The position numbers and the translations under genes were made by a program. The notes under the pieces were generated by a model. It saw only the letters and a program-made list of their open reading frames with translations. It was not told the DNA's origin and made no database searches. Positions 25,336 through 34,180 of a stretch of 64,000 nt of DNA are shown in pieces; the stretch's first letter is position 1, and the number at the start of each line of letters is the position of its first letter. Origin of the DNA: Chthonomonadaceae bacterium (GTDB lineage Bacteria; Armatimonadota; Fimbriimonadia; Fimbriimonadales; Fimbriimonadaceae); assembly GCA_015709495.1 (NCBI GenBank), contig CP054189.1:2418001-2482000 (forward strand), given 5' to 3'.

Positions 25336-25668
25336 CTAGGAAGCGGGCGTCGAGGACACGTCCTTGCTGATGTGAGCCTCGCGGGTGGCGATGACGCCCT
25401 GCAACTCCCGGCGTCGCCTTCGGGTCAACAGCGCCTCGCGGGCCGCTTCCAGATGATAAAGCGCGGTCGCGTTCTCCTCACACGCCAAATCACGGCCTTG
25501 AAAATCCAGAAGGCGCTGGACGAGTACCTCGATCACGTCCTCGATCCGACACCCATTGAGGCCGACCTGCGCAGGAGGGCCGTGCTGAAAGACAATCTTG
25601 ATAAAGGGCTGGTCGACCAGCGCATCGCTGCCGTCCATGCTCCTGAACTTTTCCATATTCTCACTCAT
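25336..25668 (-). CDS. Phage-type small protein, Acb2/Tad1-hairpin-like
   Basis: A 110-residue protein with a strongly patterned middle: GPPAQVGLNGCRIEDVIEVL (30-49), RLLDFQ (52-57), then CEENATALYHLEAAREAL (63-80), R-x4-R, GV, T and H. This order (G-P, G-x-N-G-x-x-x-E-D-V, R-L-x-x-F-Q, C-x-E-N-A-x-A-x-x-H-L-E-x-A, R, G-V-x-x-T) recalls a widespread family of small phage proteins that I associate with the Acb2/Tad1 helical-hairpin group, which sequesters cyclic-nucleotide signals of CBASS and Thoeris defence. The assignment is from memory of the pattern. No phage genes surround it: a WD40 gene and DUF1800 flank it. Confidence 0.55.
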   Translation of the reverse strand: MSENMEKFRSMDGSDALVDQPFIKIVFQHGPPAQVGLNGCRIEDVIEVLVQRLLDFQGRDLACEENATALYHLEAAREALLTRRRRRELQGVIATREAHISKDVSSTPAS

Positions 25669-25745
25669 AATTAGGTACCCCCTACGTGTCGGTGTGCTGG
25701 CCCTCGACCTTGCTCAGTGTACCTGCTCACCCTGGAATCCCCGGC

Positions 25746-27206
25746 TCAGCACAACTGAAACTCAGGCGAGGCAAACAGCACACGGCAAACCGTCGCGAAG
25801 AGACCTGCCGCCCGGTCTTTTTCGTCCAAAGCGCTCGGGCCTCCTGCTCGGGCGCACGCTTCCAACAGCGTGTCGCGGGAAAGCGCCGACACCTCGGCGT
25901 CGAACACCTCAGCCAGCGCATCGACAATCTCACCGGCCGACTTCGGCGCAAACTCCGCCTTGAGTCTTTGCGCCAAATACACCGCAATAGGTCGGTTCGG
26001 ATCGTCGCCCCAGAACAGAATGTCCGCATGCTGAATGCGCAGCTTCATATTGTTAGACGTCAGCCAGTTCTCTCCCCATTCCCATCCGCCCACGTCCGGC
26101 GGAAAATGAGGAAGGAACCCTTGGCCGTTCATCAGGAACGAGAGGCCGTCCGCCGCCCCTCGGACCTCCTTGCGCAACGACTGGAAGGGGTCCGTCGGCT
26201 GGCCCCGCAGCGCGAGCAACACTTCGGAAAGCGCAAGCGAGCGGAACAGCCCCAACGTGAAGTCGATCGGGCTCTTGGGGCGGCCATGAACGCACTTTTC
26301 GCTCCAAAACTCGTCGGACGAGAGGATCGCACGCAGGACGGGGCGGACCTGCATCGCTGACCGGGTGAAAACGCCCGCGAGCCGCTCGACGACGCTGGGC
26401 TCGGGGTCCGGATAAGCGAACCACTCCCACAGCTTGCGGACGATCGTTCGCGCCGTTTCCGGCCTTTGGGCCACGAGATCGAGGACCTCTTCCCCGCCGA
26501 ACGGTCCCGTCTTCCCTAAAATCGTCTTCGGTCCCTCATCATGAAATGCAGGCACGACGCAAAAGTTGAAGACCGAACGGCCCTTCCGCGCGGCCGCCTC
26601 CTGTTGCTTATAGAACTCCGACTCGTCGCCCAGCCCACCAAAGTGAACCGACCACCCTGTGAACGCCCGCGCGACCTCGAAGATGTCCTTTTCGGTGTAT
26701 CCGCCGCCCATCGTGAAGAGTTCGAGCAGTTCCCGCGCGAAGTTCTCGTTCGGGTGATCTTTCACGCTTTGGGCGTTGTCGAGCCAGAACATCATCGCCG
26801 GCTCGCGGCAAACCCCTTTCAGCAAGTCGCGGAAGTTCCCGGCTGCGTGCCTTCGCAGGGTCTCTTGATAGAAGACCATCGCGGGCCCGTCGAACACCTT
26901 CGCTCCGCTGACGGCAAAGTGATCGTGCCAGAAAAGCGTAAGCCGTTCTTGGAGCGGCCTTTGCGATAACAAGAGCCGGAGGCCCCACCATGAAGCGAAC
27001 CTGAACGGGTCGAACCCGAGCGCGCCTTCACTGTCTCGGGCAAACTCCCACGGGCTAACTGGGAACTTCTCGTCGACCTTCTCGTACTCGATCAGCCTCT
27101 CGATCGCCCCGTCCAACCCGAGTGGAAGATACGATTCGACCTCCCACTTCCCCGCTCCGAACCCGAATCGGCGGAGCAGATGCTTGATCTTCGCGCGTTC
27201 ATCCAT
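25746..27206 (-). CDS. DUF1800 domain protein
   Basis: A 486-residue DUF1800 protein. Recognisable are the N-terminal HLLRRFGFGAG, the FWHDHFAVS segment, the LDNAQSVKDHPNENFARELLELFTMGGGYTE core with its NENFARELLELF motif, and the late GWEWGENW. The family is often encoded next to DUF1501 and is found in Planctomycetes, Armatimonadota and Proteobacteria with no assigned activity. No DUF1501 gene is adjacent here and no clear signal peptide is present. The start at 27206 has GGAGCGAGG upstream. Confidence 0.9.
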   Translation of the reverse strand: MDERAKIKHLLRRFGFGAGKWEVESYLPLGLDGAIERLIEYEKVDEKFPVSPWEFARDSEGALGFDPFRFASWWGLRLLLSQRPLQERLTLFWHDHFAVSGAKVFDGPAMVFYQETLRRHAAGNFRDLLKGVCREPAMMFWLDNAQSVKDHPNENFARELLELFTMGGGYTEKDIFEVARAFTGWSVHFGGLGDESEFYKQQEAAARKGRSVFNFCVVPAFHDEGPKTILGKTGPFGGEEVLDLVAQRPETARTIVRKLWEWFAYPDPEPSVVERLAGVFTRSAMQVRPVLRAILSSDEFWSEKCVHGRPKSPIDFTLGLFRSLALSEVLLALRGQPTDPFQSLRKEVRGAADGLSFLMNGQGFLPHFPPDVGGWEWGENWLTSNNMKLRIQHADILFWGDDPNRPIAVYLAQRLKAEFAPKSAGEIVDALAEVFDAEVSALSRDTLLEACARAGGPSALDEKDRAAGLFATVCRVLFASPEFQLC

Positions 27207-27284
27207 ACCGAAAGCCTCGCTCCTATTGTAAGCGATCCTTCAGCAATTGGACGAAAGCAGGACCGATGGCCCTTCTCGCCGGCT

Positions 27285-27854
27285 CTACATCACGCGGACC
27301 GTGCTCGTGGGGACCTCCAGTTCAAAGAGCACGGTTTCCGGGTCGGAGATCAACTCCACGCCCTCAGGAAGACTCAGTTGTGAGGCGACGACGCGCTCGC
27401 TAAGACCGAGCTTGGAGACGTCGACGGCGATCGAGTCGGGAACGCGGCTGACTCTGGCGCGGATTCGAACGTGCGACACGGGCTGCGCCAAGATGGCCGT
27501 ACCCGCTCCGCTGGCCTTGGGCGTACCGCTTGAAACGATCGGAACGTGAACGCGAATGGACTCTGCGTCGGCGACCTCGCGGAGGGTCAGCGCCTGGATG
27601 CCCTCCCCGCTCGGATTGCGGCGAACTTGCTGCACGATCACGTTCCGCACCTTCGGATCGTCTTTGATGTGGAGCTCAAAAAGCGCCACGCCACGGTTCT
27701 CGGAGAGAGCCCGTTTGAACTCGCTGAGGGGCGTTTGAATCTTGCTCTCGACTTTCCCCTTTTCCACCAATTCCATCAACAGAACGGAGTCCCGATTCGA
27801 AAATCCCGGCAAGGTAGGCGACTTCCCTGCGTATTCCGCGTGTAAAACTGTCAT
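27285..27854 (-). CDS. rplY: Ribosomal protein bL25 (TL5/Ctc form)
   Basis: A 189-residue long-form bL25. The N-terminal 5S-rRNA-binding domain is followed by the C-terminal TL5 domain containing VHVPIVSSGTPKASGAGTAIL. The start at ATG 27854 is fixed by GGAGG 7 nt upstream; a longer frame is not needed. The C-terminal domain is the CTC type known from general-stress proteins. It is monocistronic. Confidence 0.88.
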   Translation of the reverse strand: MTVLHAEYAGKSPTLPGFSNRDSVLLMELVEKGKVESKIQTPLSEFKRALSENRGVALFELHIKDDPKVRNVIVQQVRRNPSGEGIQALTLREVADAESIRVHVPIVSSGTPKASGAGTAILAQPVSHVRIRARVSRVPDSIAVDVSKLGLSERVVASQLSLPEGVELISDPETVLFELEVPTSTVRVM

Positions 27855-28212
27855 AAAGATACCTCCGTTTGTGTAGTATTGACGGGAACCACTCCCCGCA
27901 GATTCCATTATACCAAACTTCTCCGGAGATTGCAAGCGAGTTTCTTTCGATTGGCTGCGAACCAAGGAGCGCGCTCGAATTGAAAACAACGGCTCCACGC
28001 CTTCGTTCGACGCCTTAGAACTTGAGTGGGTACGGTCACTACTTGGCGCTCCTCACGGCGATATCTAATGACCTACTTAGTTTCTCTTGATTGGGACAAG
28101 GAAGCGTTTACCGTCGGAGAAGGGGGTCTCTCGTCGAATCCGGAGATTCAGAGCGAAGTCACCGCGCCGAACGGGTGAGGAACTCCCCGCTCCGAGTATC
28201 CTTGGGGCTCCC

Positions 28213-29634
28213 TTGACCTCACCGCATCTCCAAGGAGACTCGATTTCCCCCAGGCTCACGCACCGTGAGACGTTGCGGTTTTTCTCACCCTTGGCGTTTT
28301 CGTGGCTCTTCATGGCCATCGAGAGCCCCATCGCCCTTTCCGCGATCTCGCGTCTTCCCGATCCGCTGGTCAGCACCGCGGCGTTCTTCATGATGATGGG
28401 CATCGCGATCTGGATCGAGAGCCCTGTGATCGACTTGCTCTCGACCTCGGTGACCCTTGCCACAGATTCGAAGCGGTATGCGACGATCAGCAGGTTCGTT
28501 TGGGTGCTGATGGGGTTGGTAACGCTGACTCACCTTACGGTCGTCGCGACCCCGCTGTACGGGTTCGTCAGCGGGAGCATCTTGAACCTCAGCCCAGAGG
28601 TTTCTGAGGCGACGCGATTGGGCCTACTGATCATGACGCCTTGGAGCGCCGTGATCGGCTGGCGAAGGTACTTGCAGGGCGTTCTCATTCGCTTCGGGCA
28701 TACAAAGGCCGTCGGCCTGGGGACCGCATCCCGATTAGTCACGATGACCACGGTCACCTACGGGCTGTTCTTTACCGTCGAGTTGCCGAGCATCGCGATC
28801 GTCGCGATCGGTCTCATCGCCAGCGTCGCCGCGGACGCTGCTTTCGCGCACTGGAGCAGCAGGCGCATCGTTCGGACGATGTTTGGGAAGGAGCGAAGGC
28901 CGAAGCGGTGGTTCAAGTTGGGATCGCGAAGGTCTGAGATCGTGCCCAGCGCGTTGGGCGTCGAGCCCGTCCCAGAAGACGCGCCTTTGAGCTTTCGCGA
29001 GTTGGCCGCTTTCCACACTCCGTTGACCCTGACGACGATGGTCATGTTGGTCGGCAGCCCGTTGATCGGCGCGTTCCTCTTTCGGACGGCGAGCCCGGTG
29101 TTGGCGACGGCGGGATGGCAGGTGGCGACGACGCTGTTGTTCTTGCTCCGGACGGTGCTGTTTGCCTTGCCCGAGGTCGTGATCGCCCTCTACGATCGGC
29201 CCGACGGGCCGCGCGTGTTGCGGTCGTTTTGCATGTGCGCGGGGGCGATCGCATCGGCCGTGCTGCTTCTGTTTTCGTTCACGGGTCTCGATTCGGTCTT
29301 CTTTGAGAGGGTGTTGGGCGCGGACCCAGCCAGTTCGCGCTTCGCACATCTCTGCGTGCTGCTTTGCGCTTTGACGCCCCTCATCAACGCAGCGCAGTCG
29401 TACTTTCGTGGCGAACTTACGAAGTGGAGACAAACCCGCGTTCGGCTCTGGGCCGTACTGATCGGGATGTCGGTTCTGGTGGCCTCGCTCCTAACCTGCC
29501 TTTCCCTCGGAGTCCGCGCAGAGTGGATGATCGCCACGAGCCTTACGCTGTCGATGGCCGCTGAAGCTGTGTTCCTGAGGCTCCGCGCCGCTGCCGTAGC
29601 TGCCTTGACCCCGCCGCCGGCTCCGGCCGCATGA
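28213..29634 (+). CDS. MOP/ANKH-like multi-pass membrane protein
   Basis: An inner-membrane protein of about 470 residues with roughly 10-12 hydrophobic spans. LRFFSPLAFSWLFMAIESPIA at its start, then IWIESPVIDLLSTSVTLATDSKRY-type spacing, recalls bacterial homologues of the ANKH/MATE (MOP) superfamily of flippases and exporters. The substrate is unknown. The start is uncertain: the open frame reaches TTG 28087, but TTG 28213 fits the fold better, and AAGGAG at 28232 precedes only an ATT (28243). No ATG is available before the first span. Confidence 0.65.
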   Translation: MTSPHLQGDSISPRLTHRETLRFFSPLAFSWLFMAIESPIALSAISRLPDPLVSTAAFFMMMGIAIWIESPVIDLLSTSVTLATDSKRYATISRFVWVLMGLVTLTHLTVVATPLYGFVSGSILNLSPEVSEATRLGLLIMTPWSAVIGWRRYLQGVLIRFGHTKAVGLGTASRLVTMTTVTYGLFFTVELPSIAIVAIGLIASVAADAAFAHWSSRRIVRTMFGKERRPKRWFKLGSRRSEIVPSALGVEPVPEDAPLSFRELAAFHTPLTLTTMVMLVGSPLIGAFLFRTASPVLATAGWQVATTLLFLLRTVLFALPEVVIALYDRPDGPRVLRSFCMCAGAIASAVLLLFSFTGLDSVFFERVLGADPASSRFAHLCVLLCALTPLINAAQSYFRGELTKWRQTRVRLWAVLIGMSVLVASLLTCLSLGVRAEWMIATSLTLSMAAEAVFLRLRAAAVAALTPPPAPAA

Positions 29635-29673
29635 GAGGAGTCTGAGGCCTTGGAATCGAGTGGCTGCGATAAC

Positions 29674-29710
29674 GGAAAAGGCGCCGGGTCGATGGACCCG
29701 ACGCCTTTCC
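29674..29710. terminator. Bidirectional intrinsic terminator
   Basis: A long imperfect palindrome: CGGGTC/GACCCG around a GATG loop, extended by AAAGGCG/CGCCTTT and GG/CC. The stem is flanked by A-rich and T-rich bases on both strands, so it can end both the converging membrane-protein gene and the barrel gene. Confidence 0.85.
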
Positions 29711-29730
29711 CTTCGATCCGCCGACACGGA

Positions 29731-30294
29731 CTACTTGCTGTTGAACGGAATGCCCACCGAGACCTGGAAACCGACGTTGTCGGCTCCCGAAACCTTCGGA
29801 TACATGTAGTAGCCGAGTTCGATCTGGTAGTTCTGTCCGCTGTTGCTCTGGGGTTTCCAGACCAAGCCGACCATTCCGCCGAGAGCCCACTTGTCCTCGG
29901 TCGCGACTGCTGCCGAAGGAGACTTGATCTCGGTGTTGTAGTAACCACCCTGAAGCTTCAAGGCGAAGTTCGAGGAGTTGCCACCGTTATTCAACGGGAA
30001 CATCCAACCGTAGTGGACGCCCCAGGTGCGGCTATCGGTGTCGCTGTCTCCGCTCCCGAAGAGGGCGGCGACGCCAATGTACGAGGTAGCGTTCGACCCA
30101 TTTCCGACCATGCCGAGGTTGTAGTCCACCCCGACGCCGAACATGTTGTCGAATCCTGCGTCCTTGTGATCGCCCGACGGGAACGCAATCCCGAGATTGA
30201 GCGTCCAGCTACCCTGCCCAGATCCCTGGGCGGCAGTGGCGAACACAGAAGACACGGCCATCGTGGCCAGCGCAAGCGTAGCGATTGCTTTCAT
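29731..30294 (-). CDS. Outer-membrane beta-barrel-like protein
   Basis: A 187-residue exported protein with signal peptide (MKAIATLALATMAVSSVFATAAQ) and alternating-residue strands separated by short polar loops, ending VGFQVSVGIPFNSK with hydrophobic-aromatic alternation typical of small OmpA/OmpW-like barrels. No family is named with certainty. AGGAGG lies about 14 nt before the ATG. The 233 bp upstream hold its promoter and that of the divergent peptidase gene; no other gene is seen there. Confidence 0.7.
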   Translation of the reverse strand: MKAIATLALATMAVSSVFATAAQGSGQGSWTLNLGIAFPSGDHKDAGFDNMFGVGVDYNLGMVGNGSNATSYIGVAALFGSGDSDTDSRTWGVHYGWMFPLNNGGNSSNFALKLQGGYYNTEIKSPSAAVATEDKWALGGMVGLVWKPQSNSGQNYQIELGYYMYPKVSGADNVGFQVSVGIPFNSK

Positions 30295-30527
30295 GTTTGC
30301 TAGAAGAACCTCCTGTTCTTATCGTTTGCAGTCGGTTTTGCCTGGCGCTTTCCAAAGTTTCGCGCCCAAGACATACACCGCCTTGCAGTATACAGACGAA
30401 TCGCGTTGTTTGCAAGATTCACCCTTTGTGACTTGATTCGAAAGTCCCGGCTCCCCACTTGATCCCCTGTCACGTTGCCGGGCCATCCGAGAAGGACCCT
30501 CGAGGACCCATGACGAATGTGTAAGTC

Positions 30528-33383
30528 ATGCTCGCTCTCTATCTGGCCGCGTTCCTCGCTTCGTCTCGCGAACCTCTTCTGCCCCGCGCGCAGACGCAGG
30601 CGGGAGTCGAGATCGACGCCGGCTACACGGCGAAGATTCGGGAGTACACGACCGAACCGTTCTTCCTGACAGAACTCGTGGACTACCTGCCCGCGAGCAA
30701 GTCCGTACCGACACCTGAAAAGGTCCTCGGATACGTGATCGGAACTCCCAAGGTCTTGACGTATTCGGCGGACTGCGCCCGGTATCTGCGGGCGCTCGAA
30801 GCTGCCTCACCGCGGGTACGCGTCGTGTCGATGGGGCGCAGCGAAGAGGGGCGCGAGATGGTCGTGGCGTTGATTTCAGACGAAGCCAACCTCCGGCGCC
30901 TAACACGATTGCGGGAGATCAACGCGACCTTGGGCGACCCGAGGAAGGTCACGTCCGACGCCCAAGCCGAAACTCTCATCGCCGAAGGAGTGCCCTTCTA
31001 TTGGGCGACCGGAGGGATGCACTCACCGGAAACGGGCCCTCCCGAAATGATCCTCGAGCTCGCCTACCGCCTGGCGGTCGATGAGTCGTCGTTCATCCGC
31101 GAAATCCGAAAAAACTCCGTAGTCATGCTGACTCCCGTGCTCGAAGTCGATGGCAGGGACCGCGTCGTCGATTTGAATCGCTGGAGAAACGACAATCCGG
31201 GCCAGCAGCCTCCCCCTCTGGTCTACTGGGGCAAGTACGTGGCGCATGACAACAATCGAGACGCTGTCGTGCTCAGCTTGGAACTAAGCAAGGCCATCAT
31301 GCGCGGGTGGTTCCAGTTCATGCCGCTGGTGTTCCACGACCTCCACGAGAGCGTGCCATATCTTTACATCTCCACCGGAACGGGGCCCTACAACGCCTGG
31401 CTCGATCCCATCACGGTCAACGAGTGGCAGATGCTCGCCTACAACGAAATCAACGAGCTTACGAAGCGGGGCGTGCCGGGGGTCTGGACCCACGACTTTT
31501 TTGACGGATGGGCGCCCCACTACGGCTTCTATGCCGCCAACGGACACAACGGAATCGGCCGGTTCTACGAGACGTTCGGGGGTGGATGGGCGGATACTGG
31601 AATTCGCTCGGTCGGGTCGCAAACGCAGCGGGCCTGGTTCCGGCCGAATCCGCCCTTTCCCCAAGTGAGGTGGTCGCTCCGCAACAACACCAATCTGATG
31701 CAGAGCGGCCTGCTTCTCGGGCTCCACAAAGTGGCGACGGAAAAGAACCTCTTTTTGAGGAACTACTATCTAAAGGCGAAGCGGTCGGTCGCGAAGGCGA
31801 GAACGGAGGGCCCGGCAGCCTACGTCCTTCGTCACGACCCTTCTAAGCCGGGGAGCTCTCAAATGATGCTTTCTCTGCTCCGGCGGCAGGGTATCGAGAT
31901 CCACCGCCTCGCGGAGGCAGGCAAAACTTCCGACGGCGAGTTCGCGGCGGGAGACTTTGTGATTCGGATGGACCAGCCCTACAGCCGCATGGCGGACATG
32001 CTCCTCGACACCCAATACTACAATCCCAACGACCCTCGGTCCTATGACGACACGGGTTGGACGCTGGGGCCGCAATTCAATCTCGAGGTGGTTCGCTGCA
32101 AAGACCTCGAAGTGCTCGATTGGAAAATGGCTCTTCTCCAAGAATCTGAAGGGCCGACGCATGTCGAGGGCGATGGAGTCTTTGCGATACGCCCGACGGC
32201 AGACTTTTCGCTCGCGCAGCTCGTTTATTCGAACCCCAGGACGGAGTTCCGGATGCTCGACCGCCCGCTGAGTGGGGGCGAATCGACCTTCCCGGCAGGC
32301 TCGGTCTTTTTCTCCCCGCGAGGCGGACGGGTTGTGATTCCGGGACTTTCCGCGGAGGCTCTACCCACGGGGTCGGCGATGCCCGAGGGCACTCCCTTGC
32401 ATGCCCCCCGAATCGCCTTAGTCCACACGTGGTCGAGCACGCAAGATGAAGGCTGGGCGAGGCTTGCCTTCGATCAAATGGGCATCCCCTACAGCTACAT
32501 CTCAGTTCACGAAATCCGCGACCGGCCCAACCTCCGCGAAGACTTCGACGTGGTGATCTTCCCGCAGACTCGCGGCACCGCGCAGTCGATCGTCAACGGG
32601 ATTCGGAGCGAGAGCCCCATACCTTGGCGCTCGACCGAACTCTATCCCAACCTGGGAGGACCCGACGAGTCTGACGACATCCGAGGGGGAATCGAACTGG
32701 AGGGCGTTTTGCACCTCAAGCGCTTCGTCGAGGAGGGCGGCCTCCTGATTACGATCGGCTCGACGTGCAGAATCCCGATCGACTACGGGTTAGTTACGGG
32801 CGTCACGGTGCAGGATCGCGGCGCTCTCAATGCGCCCGGCGGCGTTTACCTCGCTGAGAACGTCGCGCCGAACAGCCCCGCTTTGACCGGACTCGGAACC
32901 ACGATGGGCGCATACTTCAACGCCAACAGTTGCGTGATTTTGAGTTTGGGCGGGGGCGGAGGAGGTCCGCGAAGTGGAGGCGGGCCGCAAGGACGGGCCA
33001 GCGGCCGAGGCTCCCTCACAGACCCCGACGTGATCCAAGGAAGACCCCCTTATCGGCCTCAAACGGATCCGGGGGATGCGCAAGAAGGGCGCGCTTCACG
33101 GGCGTCCGGCCCGGCTCCCAAGGTCCTGCTCCGCTTTGCAGATGCGCAGCGTCTCTTGATCAGCGGGATGATCGACGACGCAACTCAGCTCGAACGCCGC
33201 GCGTTAGTGGTGCAAAGCCCCTTGGGCCGAGGCAACATCTTGATGTTCGGCGGGAATCCGTTTTGGCGTTGCCAGACCGTCGGGAGTTATGGCGTCGTTT
33301 TGAACGCCGCGCTTAACTACTCCCGACTGCGCCGCGACTTTGAGACAGCCCCGAGCCCACCCCAGCCCGCCGACGGAGGATAG
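30528..33383 (+). CDS. Large M14-type metallopeptidase with C-terminal amidotransferase-like domain
   Basis: A 951-residue exported protein. The N-terminus is hydrophobic (MLALYLAAFLASS). A zinc site is formed by GGMHSPETGPPE (His and Glu near 165-168) and FHDLHES (near 268-274), with HDNNRD between them, as in M14 relatives. Residues about 640-760 (IALVHTWSSTQDEGW...FDVVIFPQTRG) form a class I glutamine-amidotransferase-like/DUF4159-type flavodoxin fold without an obvious nucleophile. A Gly/Arg-rich linker (about 805-830) precedes the last domain. Peptide hydrolysis outside the cytoplasm is likely. The start ATG lacks a strong Shine-Dalgarno sequence. Confidence 0.85.
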   Translation: MLALYLAAFLASSREPLLPRAQTQAGVEIDAGYTAKIREYTTEPFFLTELVDYLPASKSVPTPEKVLGYVIGTPKVLTYSADCARYLRALEAASPRVRVVSMGRSEEGREMVVALISDEANLRRLTRLREINATLGDPRKVTSDAQAETLIAEGVPFYWATGGMHSPETGPPEMILELAYRLAVDESSFIREIRKNSVVMLTPVLEVDGRDRVVDLNRWRNDNPGQQPPPLVYWGKYVAHDNNRDAVVLSLELSKAIMRGWFQFMPLVFHDLHESVPYLYISTGTGPYNAWLDPITVNEWQMLAYNEINELTKRGVPGVWTHDFFDGWAPHYGFYAANGHNGIGRFYETFGGGWADTGIRSVGSQTQRAWFRPNPPFPQVRWSLRNNTNLMQSGLLLGLHKVATEKNLFLRNYYLKAKRSVAKARTEGPAAYVLRHDPSKPGSSQMMLSLLRRQGIEIHRLAEAGKTSDGEFAAGDFVIRMDQPYSRMADMLLDTQYYNPNDPRSYDDTGWTLGPQFNLEVVRCKDLEVLDWKMALLQESEGPTHVEGDGVFAIRPTADFSLAQLVYSNPRTEFRMLDRPLSGGESTFPAGSVFFSPRGGRVVIPGLSAEALPTGSAMPEGTPLHAPRIALVHTWSSTQDEGWARLAFDQMGIPYSYISVHEIRDRPNLREDFDVVIFPQTRGTAQSIVNGIRSESPIPWRSTELYPNLGGPDESDDIRGGIELEGVLHLKRFVEEGGLLITIGSTCRIPIDYGLVTGVTVQDRGALNAPGGVYLAENVAPNSPALTGLGTTMGAYFNANSCVILSLGGGGGGPRSGGGPQGRASGRGSLTDPDVIQGRPPYRPQTDPGDAQEGRASRASGPAPKVLLRFADAQRLLISGMIDDATQLERRALVVQSPLGRGNILMFGGNPFWRCQTVGSYGVVLNAALNYSRLRRDFETAPSPPQPADGG

Positions 33384-33399
33384 AACAGGAAGGGGGGGA

Positions 33400-34107
33400 A
33401 TGAGCGAAGAACCTGAGACGCTACCTGGAGAATCTGCCCCCGAACCGAAACGGGGCATGAGCCTTGGAAAGAAGGTCTTGGTGCTGCTCGTCACCCTGGG
33501 CTCGATCGCCGCTGGAATCAACGCGGGAATCCAGGTCTACGAGTACCTCAAGCCGAAGTCCGACGTGCCTGAAGGCTGGACCCGGGTCGAGGCCATCGGA
33601 GCGGTTCAGATCGATCTTCCCCCTAACTGGGAGCTCAAGGACAAGACCGCGCTCCAAGCGATGACCGCCGACACGCCGTTCGGTGTCGACTTTGAACGAA
33701 TCTTCGACGAGAACTTTCAGACTCAATTTTTTGGGAAGGTGAGCTCGTCCAGCTACGATCCGACAGTGATCGGCCTTGTGGCGAAGGCGCCTGCATCGGA
33801 CAGCCTCACGTTAGAGTCTCTGGAAGAGGCGGCCCAAAGGCACCCCGGCACGCTGGCAACCGAGGTCATCAAGCTCCCCGCGGGCCGGGCGCTGAGGAAC
33901 GTGACTTCACGTTACGAAGACATGTCCGAGTACGGGCCCGATGCTCCGCCCATCGAAGTCGTCGCGGACCAAGTGTTCTTTGTCGAGCGCGGAACCATCT
34001 GGATGCTGGTGCTCTATACCGAGCGGCCCGACTACATGGACTTTGCCGACACGTTCCTCAAGATCGCGAAGTCCTTGCGCTTCACAAACGAGCCCGGAAA
34101 CGGCTGA
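33400..34107 (+). CDS. Membrane-anchored PsbP/DcrB-like protein
   Basis: A 235-residue protein with one N-terminal transmembrane helix (VLVLLVTLGSIAAGINAGI, about residues 27-45) and a periplasmic domain starting GWTRVEAIGAVQIDLPPNWELKD, a strand-turn pattern typical of PsbP/DcrB-fold lipoproteins. The function is unknown. The ATG at 33400 has an excellent AGGGGGGGA upstream and lies 16 bp after the peptidase gene, so they form one operon. Confidence 0.75.
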   Translation: MSEEPETLPGESAPEPKRGMSLGKKVLVLLVTLGSIAAGINAGIQVYEYLKPKSDVPEGWTRVEAIGAVQIDLPPNWELKDKTALQAMTADTPFGVDFERIFDENFQTQFFGKVSSSSYDPTVIGLVAKAPASDSLTLESLEEAAQRHPGTLATEVIKLPAGRALRNVTSRYEDMSEYGPDAPPIEVVADQVFFVERGTIWMLVLYTERPDYMDFADTFLKIAKSLRFTNEPGNG

Positions 34108-34167
34108 GACCGAAGGGTTCGGACTTTAGTACTTTCGTGACTTGACGAAGTTGTGTGGGCTGCGGGG

Positions 34168-34173
34168 TAGCAT
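34168..34173 (+). promoter_or_regulatory. Candidate -10 box for amidohydrolase gene
   Basis: TAGCAT ends 7 nt before ATG 34181, and no Shine-Dalgarno sequence intervenes. TTGACG occurs upstream at 34142 but with a long 20-bp spacer. A leaderless start is possible. Confidence 0.35.
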
Positions 34174-34180
34174 CGGCCTA

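Noticed and set aside
28243-28245. ATT as start of the MOP/ANKH-like gene, because AAGGAG precedes it
   Set aside because: ATT starts are very rare outside infC, so the upstream TTG was preferred, with low confidence.
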